Assembly (NCBI GenBank): GCA_034440635.1 | Contig: JAOTON010000393.1 | Span: forward strand, 57,412-121,411 | Source of the DNA: Lepas anatifera | Lineage: Eukaryota; Arthropoda; Thecostraca; Lepadidae | Length of the DNA stretch: 64,000 bases | Direction: 5' to 3' | Shown: positions 22,624 through 35,036 of the stretch, one piece after another | Position numbering within the stretch: the stretch's first letter is position 1 | Layout: each line of letters opens with the position of its first letter | Notes under the pieces: generated by a model | What the model was told of the DNA's origin: nothing | What the model saw: the letters and a program-made list of their open reading frames with translations, nothing else | Databases searched by the model: none | Program-made: the position numbers and the translations under genes

Positions 22624-23664
22624 TTATGAAGAGCTGTTTTGAATTGTGCAGTGGCGGTGTCTAAGTCGTTGTTTAGTATTTATTCCCAGTTTGTTGTCAT
22701 TAATTGGTGAGTCAGTCTTTCGGCGTTGAGCTTGGAGTAGTCCCAAATGATTTTTTTGTACAGGATGCTTGGATACTTGTCCGTGTATTGAAATAAAGAT
22801 CGGAAAGTGGTCCAGGCTAGAGAAGGTGAGAAGTACTCCGCTTTCAGTTACGCAGTTTTTATCAGAAACAAAAACTAGGTCCCGCATGTTGCAGGTATTA
22901 CCTTCTATTCTTGTCGGGTCCTGAATCAATTGGGTAAGTGAAAGTGAATCAGATAATTATTTTAGCTTCCGTTCAAAGCTTGATATTGGGGAGTGATTGA
23001 GATGAGTGTTGGCCAAGAAACAATTTCCAGCGTTAAAGTCTCCTAACGCAACGACTGCATTCGGTTTATATTTCTGAGCATTACTTACACTCTCCGCAAA
23101 ATTAAGTAAAAACTCTTTGAGACGATCTGATGAGAGATTTGGTGGAAGATAAAGGCCGCAAACTACTAGTGTGATGTTTTTTAACCTAATTTTCGCCCAG
23201 ATCCATTCTTCTCCGCCGATCTCCAGGTCCGGAAGTCGCGACGCGGCTAAAGACGTGTGAAAGTACATTGCAACTTCGCCTCCAAAGCGATCTCTGTTCC
23301 GCACAAACGGTGCTTGAAAATTATTAAGTGTGAAACGACAAGGATTAACTATATCGTCAAGTTTTGTTTCTGAAAGAGCTAGGACTTTTATTCCGTTCAA
23401 TTCCGTAAAAATGTTGAGTTCGTCTTGTTTCTGACCGGCAGTTATTGAGTTAATATTAATGTGTGCTAGTTTAAACTCCTTTGATTCGATAGGACCTGGG
23501 TTGGGCTCTATTCCTGACTTTAACAAACTGTTTTTAATATCTGGAAACATATTAGAGATCCACGAGGCTCCCAGTGGCTCGACCGTCGCACCGCCCAGCT
23601 GAGCGCCGCACAGCGGAGACCAGGCCGCCGGCACCACTAACCTGACGACGAAGAGACACGCCAT
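22624..23664 (-). pseudogene. LINE N-terminal region and endonuclease, frame-disrupted
   Basis: The first ATG in frame is at 23664 (the open frame extends upstream to 23712 only through non-ATG codons). Residues 1-57 contain a hydrophobic stretch (ACLFVVRLVVPAAW) and end at a 2A-like motif. An exonuclease/endonuclease/phosphatase-fold domain follows: an LAHININSI start, ALSETKLD (catalytic Glu) and LGDFNAGN. The frame closes at 22957; the terminal SSLDHFPIFIS (Asp-His pair) lies in a different frame at 22624-22929. The domain would nick target DNA in target-primed reverse transcription. It is part of the LINE at 20312-23712. Confidence 0.82.
23491..23514 (-). other. 2A-like ribosome-skipping motif
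   Basis: The codons read GIEPNPGP, preceded by LLKS, at residues 51-58 counted from the ATG at 23664. The 2A consensus is DxExNPGP; here the Asp is Gly. 2A-like motifs are known at this position in APE LINEs of several invertebrates. Activity with the Gly is uncertain. Confidence 0.65.
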
Positions 23665-23712
23665 GCAGTCAGCGGGGCGGGGCGGGGCACCCACCACGAC
23701 ACAAATAAACAC

Positions 23713-24618
23713 GTTTTGATTACTCCAGACTAAAATTTATAATCATTACATGGAGTCTGCAGTTATCCATTGTTCTTATAGAGTGATCCTGCGATGGCCA
23801 TCATATGCGCAATACATAACGTAATACAAATATCAGTTTTCTTGTCTAAATTCTGCATCTTCATTTAGTGTGCAACGGAAGCTCTCATGGATATGAAGAA
23901 CACGCAACCTTTCGTAGACCGCAAATGATAACGAACCCACTGATGACATGTAGCACACGAAACTTAACCGTACTTTCCGTAGCTATGTACCTTCACCAGA
24001 ATGAACGCTAACAAAAACACATCCATTTGGAATATTTCGCATGTGAAACACTAGTTGATTTCTTTGAATATGATAAATCGGCAACTATAAGAATGATCCT
24101 GGAAACAATACTCGTTTCTGAGCGTATAAGTATTAATCTGCTCCTGCGGTGAGTTCTACGATGTTGATCACACTAGTAAGTCGCAAACATGTACATCGAG
24201 CAATAATGGAAATCATAAGGTACTTTGTTCGAGGTAACTATAATGTTTAAGGCAAAGATAGCTCCAAGTCAATCGCCTACGTGGTAAGTAACAGTGAGAT
24301 CATAGGACCGAAGACAGATTTATTCAGAGACTACATTGGGCACGATAAAAGGTTCTGTTATTGCTGGTGGGTCGCCGCCGCCGTCCAAAAATACTGAGGT
24401 TTACCTTGCATACCTGGCCTTTTATTGCTGGATGCAATAGGTAGCGGTTGCTGCCGAGCAGACAACATTATCAGCGCCTCTCCCAAAATCCTCCTCTATA
24501 TGCCTCTTCATCGAAACCGTCTCTCTCTCTCTGTAGATAAACCCCACAATCCCTCTGCTGTTTCACCCCCATATTCTAAACACATCTCAATAGCTTCTAC
24601 GCCTTTGGCCACCGTACA
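23713..24618. other. Unassigned interval
   Basis: It is non-repetitive, AT-moderate DNA with no supported ORF or RNA. A short trinucleotide run (gccgccgcc) is at about 24373. Confidence 0.5.
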
Positions 24619-25499
24619 CACCAATGCATAGGCGTAGGAACCAGGGGGGCCAGGGGGGCCACTGGCCCCCCACTTTTCAGTGATGGGCCCCCCGCAACGG
24701 AGATAAGAATATCAAGAACTGTAATATCAAGCGAGAAACTCAAACTGGCCCGATAGCTTGCCCCGGAACTCCGTTAAACTTACCTGTACCCCTAAACTAA
24801 GTTGAGGTCCTATGAGTAGATTTTAAGGTCCCCTGAGCTTTTGGGGGCCCCTGAACTGGTCTCTGATGCCATACGAGCTAATCTGGGCCCCTTGAGCTGA
24901 ACTGAGCGCCCCTGAAGTGGTTTGGGCAGCATGAACTGTTCTAGGTGCCTAAACTGAGCTATGAGCCGTGACCTTGAACAGGGCCCTGTGAGTTGGCCAG
25001 GCCCTATATCCACCGACCTGGGGGCCCCTGAGCTGAGCTGGGACCGTAAAGTTAATATTGTCCCTTGTGCTAATCTGGATCCCCTGTGATGCACAGAAGA
25101 CGCTAAACTTATCTGAGGCCCCTGCACAGTAATAGGGCCCCTGCCTTGAAATTGGGTTGTAAGCTTTAATTGAAACCCTGAACTGTTCTGAAACCCCATA
25201 TATGCCGACAAGGGGCCCCTGGATGATCCGGGCCCTTAAGCTTATCTGGTCATCAGAGCTAATATTGGCCTTTGTGTTGAACTGAGAGCCCCTAAGATGG
25301 TCTGGGACCCCCTATAAGGCTTTACAGCCACTGACCACTGAGCTTGAATGGGCCCCTTGAGATGTTCTGACAGTGGCGTAGCCAGGGGAGGGGGTCCCTG
25401 GGGTCCGCGTACCCCCTTGGGCTGACCTTATGCACTAAAAACACGACCATTGATCTCGGGGCCCCTGAGCTTGGTCTCGGGGGCCCTCCCAAGCTTTGT

Positions 25500-27390
25500 C
25501 TCAGGAGGCCCCCGATAATCGGTATCGAGGGCTCCAGAATACCGAATATTGATCTTCGGGACCCTTAGGTTCAGTCTCAGGGGGTCCTGAGCTTGGCCTC
25601 AGGGCCCCCGAGCTTGGTCTCAAGGCCCCTCCCCTTGAGCTCGGTCTCACGGGCCTTTCGATCTTGGTCTCACGGGCCTTTCGATTTTGGTCTCAGGGGC
25701 CCCGAGCTTGGTTTCAGGGCCCCCAAGCTTGGTCTCAGGGCCCCGAGCTTGGTCTCAGGGCCCCCGAACTTAGTCTCAGAAGACCCCCGAGCTTGGTCTC
25801 AGGGGTGCCCCCAAGATTGGTCTCAGGCCCCCCTCTCCCCAAGCTTAGTGTCACGGGGCCCTCGAGCTTGGTCTCAGGGGGGCATCCGAGGGTATCTGAT
25901 CCATAAGGCTGACCGTATGCACTGGAAAACACCAGCATTGGTCTCGGGGGTCCCTGATCTTGGTCTCAGGGGGCTCCCAAGATTGGCCTCAGGAGACCCC
26001 CGATCATCGGTATCCAGGGCTCTGAAATACCGAACATTGATCTCGGGGGCCCCTGAGCTTGGTCTCACGGGCTTTCCGAGCTTGGTCTCAGGGGGCCCCC
26101 CATCATCGTTATCGAGGGCTCTGGAATACCGAACATTGATCTCGGGGGCCCCTAAACTTGGTCTCAGGGGCCCCCGAACTTGGTCTCAGGGGTTCAGGGC
26201 CCCCCTCGGGGTGCACCCGACTATTGATATCGAGGGACTCATGAGTGAGGCACGAGCATTGATCTCATGGACGCAGAGTTTGGTCTCAGGGGCCCCCAAG
26301 CCTGGGTACAGGACCCCCGAGTATCGGCATTGAGGGACTCCAGAGTACCGAGCATTAGTCTCGGGGGGGGCTCGAAATATTGATCTTGAGGGCCCCGGAA
26401 CACCGGTGTCAAGTTACTACCGAGAAAAGCGCGAGCATGGGTCTAAGGGTGCCCCTGAGCCTGATCTAAGTGGGACCCCGAGCTTGGTCTTAGAAGCCCC
26501 CGGACATTAGTATCAAGGGGCTCCGGAGTATTGGTCTGGGGGAGAAATTATTTTAGGGGCCTCCAAATGGTGATTTCGGAGGGCCCCCGAAAGTGTGGAT
26601 GCAGTAGTGTAGCCAAGGGGGCCCTAGGAGTCCCCAGACCCCCCTTGGGCCAATCTGAACCACTGCAAAGGATTCTCTGATCACGGGGCCACCAGAGTGA
26701 GTCTCAGGGGCACCTGAAGATTTGTTCTCAGGGCGTCCCGAGTCGGCCTCAAGGCCCCCGCCCTGAGAGTCAGCCTCAAGGCCCCCCGAAAGCAGATTTC
26801 GGGGGCTCCCGGAGGGTTGGTCTCAGGGGCCCAAAAAGTCGGTATCAGGGGCCCCGGGAGTCTGTCTCAGGGGAGGTGGGGGGCCGAAGTAGTCTCAGGG
26901 GCCCCAGAGAGTGGTTCTCAGAGCCTCGCAAAAGTCCATTTTAGGGGGCCTCCGAGGGTCAGTCTCAGGAACGCCAAAGACTCAGTCTCAGAGGTGATTC
27001 CACCCCTCCCCCCGAGGTGTTTGTCTCAGGGGCGCCCTAGAGTAAGTCTCAGAGGGCTGTTGGAAGTCATTCCCAGTCCCCTCCCCCACCCCAAAGACAG
27101 CCTCAGAGGACCCCAAGAGCTAATCTGGATGGCCACGATAGTCAGTCTCAGCCCCCCTCCAGAGTAAATCTGGGGGAGGGGGCCCAATAATTAGTCTCAG
27201 AGGTGCTGCCGAATAACTAATCTCAGGAGCCCCGAGAGATTCTCAGGTGCCCCCAGTTTTGATCAAGAGGCGCCGTGAATCGGTCTCAGACACCCCCTGA
27301 GATCTAATCAGGAGAGCGGCCGAAAATTAGCTTTGTGAGTGCCGCCAAGTGTTGGTCTTAGGTGGCCCCAGAGCTCGAATAAAAATTTTC
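25500..27390. repeat. GGTCTCAGGGGCCCCCGAGCTT minisatellite (D2)
   Basis: Dozens of degenerate 20-40 bp units are present (cccgagcttggtctcagggg; ggtatcgagggctc). Parts at 25500-25900 and 25930-26340 are duplicated around a shared ccgtatgcactgnaaa block. The 246-residue ORF here is a read-through of the repeat, not a protein gene. Confidence 0.85.
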
Positions 27391-28110
27391 AAAATCATAT
27401 GCCTCGGAAAAAATGTATCTACCCCTATTGCGTACTAAAAAAGACAAATTGAAACATGTCCATCAGGCACCATTATCGAAGGAAAGGCAAAAATTAAACT
27501 AATTTTACCATAAGAGCAAATCGAACAGGGAATTTGGCACTTCAGTCAATTTTTAATCTATTAGCTTAACACCAATAACTGCATTCCTAAATATTCTGAA
27601 ATAAGCAACCTTCAAATATTTTCGTAGGAAACCAGACAAACAAGGGTAATGACAGAAATCGATGAGCATAATCCTCAAAGGAAAAATAAGTATGAAAGGT
27701 TGAAAATAACAATGACAGGGAGATCCAAGGCGATAGATATCTCAGGCGCCTTTTGTCTTGGTAATTTGCTCGTTTACAAGATAGCAAGGATAAGAAAGTA
27801 ACTGGATCTCAACAGGATCTATCGACGGAATAGAGGTTATGTAACGTTCGGGACACACTACATGTCCTTTGTATTTTTTTCGTTTTTTTCCGTTTCTTTT
27901 GAAATTTCCTGATTAAAGAGTTCATGGATTTGACACCGGGAAATAATTGCTAATCATTTCCCGTAGAAGATAATTTCTACGTACTCAAAACGACTGACCT
28001 TCAATCACTTCATGTCTGATTCCAGAGTGAATTGAGGTAGACTCGGGTGTAACATCATGCGCGCATCAACATTGAAGTTCCCGAAATATGGCACAAAGCT
28101 GTTATTATAG
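27391..28110. other. AT-rich interior of nested hAT-like element
   Basis: This is unique-looking AT-rich DNA between minisatellite and the element's right part. It is missing from D1. No ORF with family features is present. Confidence 0.5.
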
Positions 28111-30070
28111 CCACGCTACCATATAAGGTATGGGCCATCCTTAATATTTGGTGGCTTTAGTTTACCAACATTTGGTCGGATCTAAAAAATCAAGCTATAA
28201 ACAAAATAAGAATAAATGCTTAAAAAGACCACAGAATTTCCTTCATGTGAATGTTAAAATACTATACAAAAGATATAGGAGATGGGCCCCGGTTACTAAG
28301 GGGACCACCGGTCTGGGGCCCCCGACGGTAGTCGGACCCCTCCTTGGCCGAATCCTGGCTGCGCCACTGTGTTCTGAGACTCTATATCAGACACCCTGGG
28401 ACACCCTAAGCCTAGCTGGGGCCCTGAGCTAATCTGGGTACCCCTGTGCTTAACTGGGGCCCCTGATCTGGTATGGGGGCCCTGAAATCTTCTAAGGTCC
28501 CTGGGCTAATCTGGGGGCCATGAGCTTGCTTGAATGGAGCCCCCTGAGCTGGTATGAGAGGGGACACTATATCAGCCGATCTGGGCCCCTGAGCTGAGCT
28601 GGCCTGTGCTGAACAAGAGCCTTGAGCTGGTCTGGGGCCCTGAACTGTTCTAGCGTCATTGAGCTAAGCTGGGATCCGTGAGCTTGAACAAGCCCCTTGA
28701 GCTGTTTTGAGACCCTACAGAAGTCGACCTGGGGACCCCGAGCTGAACCGGGCCCCTAAGCTAATCTGGCACCCTGTGCGAACCTGGGGCTCCACTGTGA
28801 TGAACTTCTAGGGGTCCTGTGCTTATGTAGGGTCCCTTGATAAGCTAGTCCCGAGGCTAATGCACTGGTCTGGGCCCTTGAGCTGGCTGATCTAGGTTCC
28901 TGAGCCATGGTCTGGACCTTGGGGCCCTCCGAGATAATTTGGCGGCCCCTGGGCGGCATAGGCATAGGAACCGGGGGTCAGGGGGATCCTGCCCCCCTTT
29001 TGAGGTGGGCCCCCGCAACGTATATGCAAATATCAGCAAGTACGCTGCCTGCAAGCCCCTGGAGGAGGAGCGCTTCGTGAAAAAACCAAGGCACCTACTA
29101 CCCGAGTGTTTCCAAATGAGTCCCGAGAACTGGTCCCAATCAAACTCCATCCCATATCAATCCCAACACAAAGCATGAATCGGATACGGACACCGCATCA
29201 AATGCCGAGCAACAGTCGTCCCTGAGCCATTGAAAGGCGTGACGTCCTTCGATGCCAGGGTTATATGGTGTCGCCAACTCTTTCCCTGTTGGGAGGGGTT
29301 TCTCGGGAGTCAAATTGCTCCTTGCACAAGGAATCTGCCGTGCCTTAAACCCGGGTTGGTCGCGTGGAAAGCAAGGTTGCTAACCACTATATCACCACAC
29401 CCACACCTCCACAGCATCACAAAGCTGGCCATCAAGTACCTACATTGCACTTGCAGTCATGCTGGAGCTCTGCATTTTAGGCATCGAAATATAGCTAGAC
29501 GTATTTATTGTGATCAGCCTTTACCTAAATAAATCTCTTATGATGGAAAGAAGGGATCCGTAACAGCCTAAATAAATGTTCCCATTTTTGTCATCAAATA
29601 AGCAAAATTTTGATTAGGCATAGCGAAGTGAGGCTGTTTGGTATCAAAGCATTGTCTGTAGTTTTCTAAACAGTTTTTAATTTTGTAAATGTGATAAAAG
29701 GGCCTAAACATCTGTAAATATAAGAAACGCACTCGTAGTAAAAAATGATTGAAATCCTCCAAAAGAGCTTAAAAATGTATTTCGTATTTGAACAGGGTCT
29801 TGGTAAAAAAACCCAAAAAATGTTTTTTTGCGTTTTACTATGATTTATTAAATCATAATAGGTACAAATCAAAATCATAGGGCAAAATTTAATTCCTCAA
29901 TTTTCCATACGTTGGCATCCTAGTGTGCATGCGTGCCTTATTGACACCAAACGAGCTAACTAATTTTTTTATAATTATGGGCCCCCATGGACTGGGGGCC
30001 CCCTTGAGGTGGGCCCCCTCTAAGGTTGGCCCCCCACTTTTCAAACCGTTCCTACGCCCCTGCACCAATG

Positions 30071-31510
30071 CATCACGTACCATTACTAAAAAAACCCCAC
30101 TAAAGTTCGCCCTACCTACAACATATCTATGACCTATACAAATTGACGGGTTCTATCAAAGCAATGGCTATTATGACTAATTTACCGACAAATGGCGTCC
30201 TCCGAGTTCACTGAGGCGGCGGCTCCACCAGTGCGTCCGGCTCCTCTCGTCCAAAACCCGGCGCTGGACCTCTGGCTCTGAACCCACCACACAATATTAT
30301 TATAAAGTGATAATTTAACAGCTGGCTCGCGATGGTTACATGATAAAGGCCTATCGCCCCCGACCGCGCCACAACCGCCAACTTACTGGAAAAAATAGAA
30401 TTATATCGAATAATACAAAAACACTCGCCAGACATATTTCAAGAATTAAGACGGGTCGCATTCCAACACCTGTTAAGTTCATTCACTATTTACATCGCAG
30501 GGACGATATTAATAAATAAATAACACCGGGCCGCGGCCTCCCTCCTCAATCCTATCTCGACCGACAACAATGCCACCTTGCGTGCAGACAAACAAACTCC
30601 GTTTCTAAGGTGACGCCGCCTAGGCAACCAGTACCTGATTTGAAGTCTATAGTAAAAATTGACATTCACAATTTATCAAATAACAACGCGATTCATTTTC
30701 CTATAAATTTATAACATGTTTTCACCTACCTATAAACTGAAGATTACCTAAATACTAAACTCACTCTCACAATAACCTTCTATCCGGAATTCGTGATGCT
30801 AATTTTTGCCGCACGCCAATAGGCTCCAATCAATCAGGTCCGGCACCTCCGCAGGGTATCGGAAAGAGGCTCTGGGGCAGCCGGGCAGTCCCCCTTTCGG
30901 CGGTACCCTCCCCAAAAAGGGGTGACCCCTCCCCCAGGGCCCCCTCCTGCTCAGGGGATGGATTTAACAGGTTCATTGGGAACTATTTACCTACTCCACT
31001 GAAACTGACTTGCAGAGTTAAGACTTAGGTGCACAGTCATTATGAATGCATATAAACTTTTCCGTAATGCATTTGGTACCTAAGTTAAAAAACCAAAACA
31101 ATAACAAACTAACACACTCAAATAGGAACACACTAGAGACTGATCCCTCACTCCTGACTTCGAGAATACCTGAAAAATACTGGTTTCGTTTTCACCACTG
31201 CATCTTAACAGCTTTCATATGCTGCTTAACTTACTTGGGACGACCCTTGCCCCTCTCACCGCCGCGGCCGCGACGTGACTGGTGTGCGGCATCAGCTGGC
31301 GAGCGACCGCCAGGCGTTGTGTTGTGTTGTGGATATGATGCGGATATGTTGTATAGATGTCGATATGGCAATATAACTGCAATATTGGTTTTCAATGTAG
31401 CTGTAATATTGCTTCCTAATATCGTGGGAATGTCCACTTTACTAATCATCGTCACATTTGCTCGAGTCCGTCGGGAAGAAGGCTGGAGTTTCCGTTGAGC
31501 ATTTTATTAG
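30071..31510. other. Unassigned interval
   Basis: It has mixed composition: GC-rich around 30190-30290, 30530 and 30840-30960, AT-rich elsewhere. The 150-residue ORF at 31046-31498 overlaps an opposite-strand ORF and runs into ttgtgttgtggatatg-type simple sequence; I do not support it as a gene. Confidence 0.5.
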
Positions 31511-31728
31511 TCGGACGATACACTGCGGCCGGCCAGTGCTGCGCGCAGACGACCCGACCCGTGAGGCAATGGGTAATTTATCACAGTCGGACGATGTGAA
31601 CACACGCGGCCGGCCAGTGCCGCACGCAGACGGCCCGACCCATGAGGTAAAGAGCAATTTATCACAGTCGGACGATGTGAACACACGGGGCCAGCCAGTG
31701 CCGCGCGCAGACGGCCCGACCCATGAGT
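31511..31728. repeat. 76-81 bp tandem repeat, three units
   Basis: Units start tcggacgatg at 31511, 31587 and 31668. Each contains gcggccggccagtgc, gcagacggcccgacccatgag and, in the first two, a caatttatcacag end. It is open on both strands only because of the period. Confidence 0.85.
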
Positions 31729-32448
31729 GTTATAATCCCGTTATGCTCTGCGGCTTCGTCTCGCGCTCACGTAAATGCTCTGTGCAGTAGCAGGCTGTAT
31801 TAGGCTCGACTCCCGAGCACCGACTGCCGTGACCACGGTTCCTATAGATACGGTTCGGACATGACAGCCAGCTGACTGCCTGATTTTGCAGCACGTTGAG
31901 GATATGGTAGTATTTTGAAGGGTTTTGTTCAAGATAACTTTGATTTTGCTAGCATAAGGTAGAATGCAGCGTTTTGATTAGGAAATCGAAACGTTTGAAA
32001 CAGAATTCTGAAGGAATTAGCATGAGGTTCATCGTGGATTTTCCTTGTTATAAAAGCGCTTTAGAGACTAAAAACTGCAGCCAGAAGATAGCCTAATCAA
32101 TTTTACATACCAAACATAAAAATATACCCTTAAGCACCACTTACATTTTACCACTGGCCCGTGCCCCAAACCCCTCCAAACGGTCCCATTGGAATTACAT
32201 GTTAAATTTTGCTGCCAAAAAACTGTTAGAACCAGAAATGGAACCTTCAAAACCCCCAGAATTCTAGAGAAGTATCTCATGTCCGCCCCCTGGCCGTGAC
32301 CACATGCATGCAAACACGCAACGGCCACGGTCACCGCCGCCAGCCAAGCCCGGCAGGGGCAGCGCAAGCACGCCGGCCGGCGGGGATCACAAAAAATGCA
32401 GCAGCAACTTGTCTTCACTTTCATATGCGAATCGTTTGAAACACACTA
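31729..32448. other. Unassigned interval
   Basis: No gene is recognised. The 118-residue minus-strand ORF at 32068-32424 has no motif and mixed codon use. Confidence 0.45.
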
Positions 32449-32456
32449 ATCATACG

Positions 32457-32648
32457 CATAGGCGGATCCAGGGGGGCAAGGGGGGGCACGTGCCCCCCCG
32501 ATCGACCCTCGGCGCCCCCCTGAAAGGTCGATGGCGCCCCCTGAAGTGAAAGGTCGATGGCGCCCCCTGGTCCGGATGGCGCCCCCCGGTCCGGATGGCG
32601 CCCCCCGGGAAGGTGCCCCCCCGATCGGCAATCCTGGATCCGCCTATG
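32457..32648. mobile_element. 192-bp hAT-type MITE
   Basis: It has perfect 16-bp terminal inverted repeats CATAGGCGGATCCAGG and a perfect 8-bp duplication ATCATACG at 32449-32456 and 32649-32656. The interior is G/C-homopolymer rich with ggcgccccctgaaaggtcga repeats. It is non-coding, and the intact ends suggest recent insertion. Relatives lie at 43092-43337 and 52026-52302. Confidence 0.93.
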
Positions 32649-32656
32649 ATCATACG

Positions 32657-34452
32657 AGCGGTCGTTCCAGCGGACCTGGAGGGTCGGCACTAGAAACTGG
32701 AGTTTTTGCTGGGCGTTTCCCGTCTGGTGGCGCTAGTGGGCTCATTGCTATGAGCTTTCGCGAGCTTTGCGCCAGAATCTAACAGATAGTGATGGACAGA
32801 ATGAAGTACGCTTGCAGTGTGTTGATAGTTGTAAAGTGTTCCGAGACTAAACACATGTATCTTTCTCTTTTGGTCGTTTGAATTGCGCAATAACATATTA
32901 GCCGTTTTCACAACGTGAATTAAATCTTGGGTGTCTTTTTGAAACGTTTTTTGGTAGCACTGTAATATTGCTGCCATTTATCGGAATTTCACAAGAGTCT
33001 TGGGAATTTATTGAGTAAATTATCTGGCACATCTGGCAATGCTTCACAGTCGCCGGGCTCCCTGTGTTGAGTGTTGCGGAATTAAAAAGAATGAAATTCA
33101 ACTTTAATAAGTCGTATAATGAGTGAAATTTGCATCAGTTATGCTCCTGCTACCCAGTCGCTTCAATTTACATGTCGTTTTTCTCTCAGTTTCTATATTA
33201 GCTGTGTAATAAGCTCAAAACAAAAGGAGTAGGGTCTGCTTGTGTAATACTCTGGCAAGTTTCCAATTACATTGAGAAAAAGTGTATTACCTAGGTAACC
33301 AACTCGCATACGAGCAGGGGTGTCCTAAACAAAGGGTGACAGGCAGAGGAATCCCTAAATGTAAATCAGGGTAGATATTATGCCAAATTTTCGGGGTTGA
33401 ATGATGTTTTAATTGCATTCTCATTACAATTAATGTGTGGATCCACCCAAATTTTGAGACTTGCTAAATTTTTGGCGAATTGTTTGAGCAGTATCATTTG
33501 AAGACAAAGAATTTGGTCCAAAATTTTGTCCCACTGCATGTTTTCCCCCGCTAGCTGTAGTCTGAGCATCTCAAATAAAAATTAAGTGGTGATGTCCGGT
33601 ATCCTTAATTCAGGGTATGGGTGTTTTGACTGTGAGCGGTTTTCACCTTGAAGTGGGCGTTACTGGAAAATTATAATTTATCTTGGTTTCTCAGGTTTGC
33701 TTGGGTATATGTGCTATGCAACTAGTAATACACTAGCGTGCAAAGTATGGCGTTTTTAACGATATCTCGTCAGTGCCAGTGCCCTTGGCGACAGGGGCGA
33801 GTGGTGCGAATTTTATCAACCTGGTGCAAATTTCTGAGACTGGTGTGAGGAAGGTGACACTGAAAACCTAACAAATAATGGCTAAATGGTTATAATGACA
33901 TAGGAGGGGCCTTATAAAAAGTCCTCAACTAACTACCTAATAAGAGAGGTAGCATCGCATTGTGTGGGTGGGAATGAGTGTGCTTTTCTCCCTGGTATTG
34001 GCAGATCGGTGCTAATTTTTGGTGGCTGACGGTGTGAGAATTTTAGGTGGCTGGTGCGACTCATTTGGCCTGCTGCCATACTTTGCTGACTGAGCAATAC
34101 AAAACACTTTGTTTATTATTGAAATAGAGGTATATCCGCTTCTCAGGCCAGGTCAGGCTTTTCTTGTCATTTTAAGAGGTTTGCTTCAAGGTGGTTCCAA
34201 ATGAAATACAGGATGTGTACAGATTATCCCTGTTAATATACCTACTATATCTATATCTATATCTCTCCCAAAATATACCTACAGGCATTAATGCTAATTC
34301 ACCATAATAAGATGGCGTAGCTTTGTTGGTTGCATTGCTCATTTACCAAAAAGATACTGGGTTTCCTGAGATAAGTAAGAAGTAACTAAAGGAGTTTCCT
34401 GATGTTGATCATTTTGTCATGCTCTTGGGATTCATACTTTGATACCTTAAAA
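32657..34452. other. Unassigned interval
   Basis: No gene or RNA is recognised. Around 33780-34080 there are dispersed ggtgcgaattt/ggtgtgagaatttt words, vaguely like 17160-17230 in reverse. The microsatellite tatatctatatctatatctc is at about 34246-34265. Confidence 0.45.
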
Positions 34453-34456
34453 GTAT

Positions 34457-35017
34457 TGTTGCGCCGCCCCGCTGGATAGGTTAAAGCCACCGAGTTCAGT
34501 AAAGGGGGTGCTATATTATGAGCCGTCCTGGCACACGAACACGGTACTCACGCACACGTGGTAGGTGATTCGGCGTATCCCCGGCTCCAGCCACGAGACC
34601 CGCCGAAACATTCACCACTAATAGCACAGCACTCAGCACTCGTTCGCTTCTACACACAGGTCTGAACCCACACAACCCCCCGTCCCAGTCAGCCACAACT
34701 GGGACAATTAGATTGTGTGCGCGACCGTGGCTGCTATCGGCACCAGCCGCATAACCGCCAACGGTCTCGCAGTGATTACTGCACGGAGCCAGGCAACCGG
34801 CGCCAGCCGCGAAACCCACCTGCTCCGTCTGAGTCTACAGACAAGACTGCCCGGCCGCCACCGGTCAGCCAACGAAATGACCCCGCCCGCGCGCCAACCA
34901 CGTGACCGCCGCGGGGCGGGGCCACCGACCAATCACCGGCCCACCCGCCAGCTGGCCGGCCAGCACCAACGGTGCCGGTCAGCGGCGAGAGGCCCGGCCC
35001 AGCCGCTGTTCGCAACA
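34457..35017 (-). repeat. 3' LTR (element orientation)
   Basis: The 561-bp repeat is identical to 40151-40712 apart from one C. It starts TGTTGCG and ends CGCAACA. ORFs inside both LTRs are identical in sequence and are not genes. Confidence 0.95.
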
Positions 35018-35036
35018 TTGCCCCCTCCTTTATTTT
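35018..35036 (-). other. Polypurine tract
   Basis: The minus strand reads AAATAAAGGAGGGGGCAA directly before the 3' LTR. It is the expected primer site for plus-strand synthesis. Confidence 0.75.

Larger units (their letters stand above)
20312..23712 (-). mobile_element. APE-type LINE (CR1/L2/Jockey-like), degenerate
   Basis: The minus-strand element has, in order, a GC-rich 5' region (23570-23700), an N-terminal segment ending in a 2A-like motif, an apurinic-type endonuclease, a linker, reverse transcriptase and a C-terminal region with the signature YADIIYDGL-QRLERLQNRAARL. The reading frame is broken at about 22940, about 22000-22520, near 21400 and near 21070, so it is inactive as a protein source. 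No RNase H domain is seen. The 3' end is not resolved; GC-rich DNA at 20060-20270 may be its tail or flank. Confidence 0.85.
25371..28369. mobile_element. Nested hAT-like element inside D2
   Basis: The left end CAGTGGCGTAGCCAGG (25371) and the right end CCTGGCTGCGCCACTG (ends 28369) are near-perfect inverted repeats. They are flanked by the 8-bp repeats TGTTCTGA at 25363-25370 and 28370-28377. The host sequence resumes as gactctatatcag, matching other host repeats (…ctgttttgagaccctac). The interior is mostly GGTCTCAGGGGCC minisatellite plus an AT-rich part (27390-28110). No transposase is encoded. Confidence 0.88.
24627..30062. mobile_element. Composite hAT-like element D2 (outer)
   Basis: The left end CATAGGCGTAGGAACC (24627) and the right end read inward, CAGGGGCGTAGGAACGG, are inverted repeats. 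The 8-bp direct repeats CACCAATG flank them at 24619-24626 and 30063-30070, the TSD length of hAT elements. The interior holds GAGCT-type minisatellite on both sides of a nested element at 25371-28369, then a part (28960-30062) shared with D1 that includes short AT-rich DNA. No transposase ORF is visible, so it is non-autonomous. Confidence 0.85.

Noticed and set aside
25593..26333. 246-residue open reading frame
   Set aside because: It is a translation of the GGTCTCAGGGGCC minisatellite; residues repeat with the DNA period and other frames are open too.
31046..31498. 150-residue ORF
   Set aside because: No motif; it overlaps an opposite-strand ORF and runs through simple sequence.
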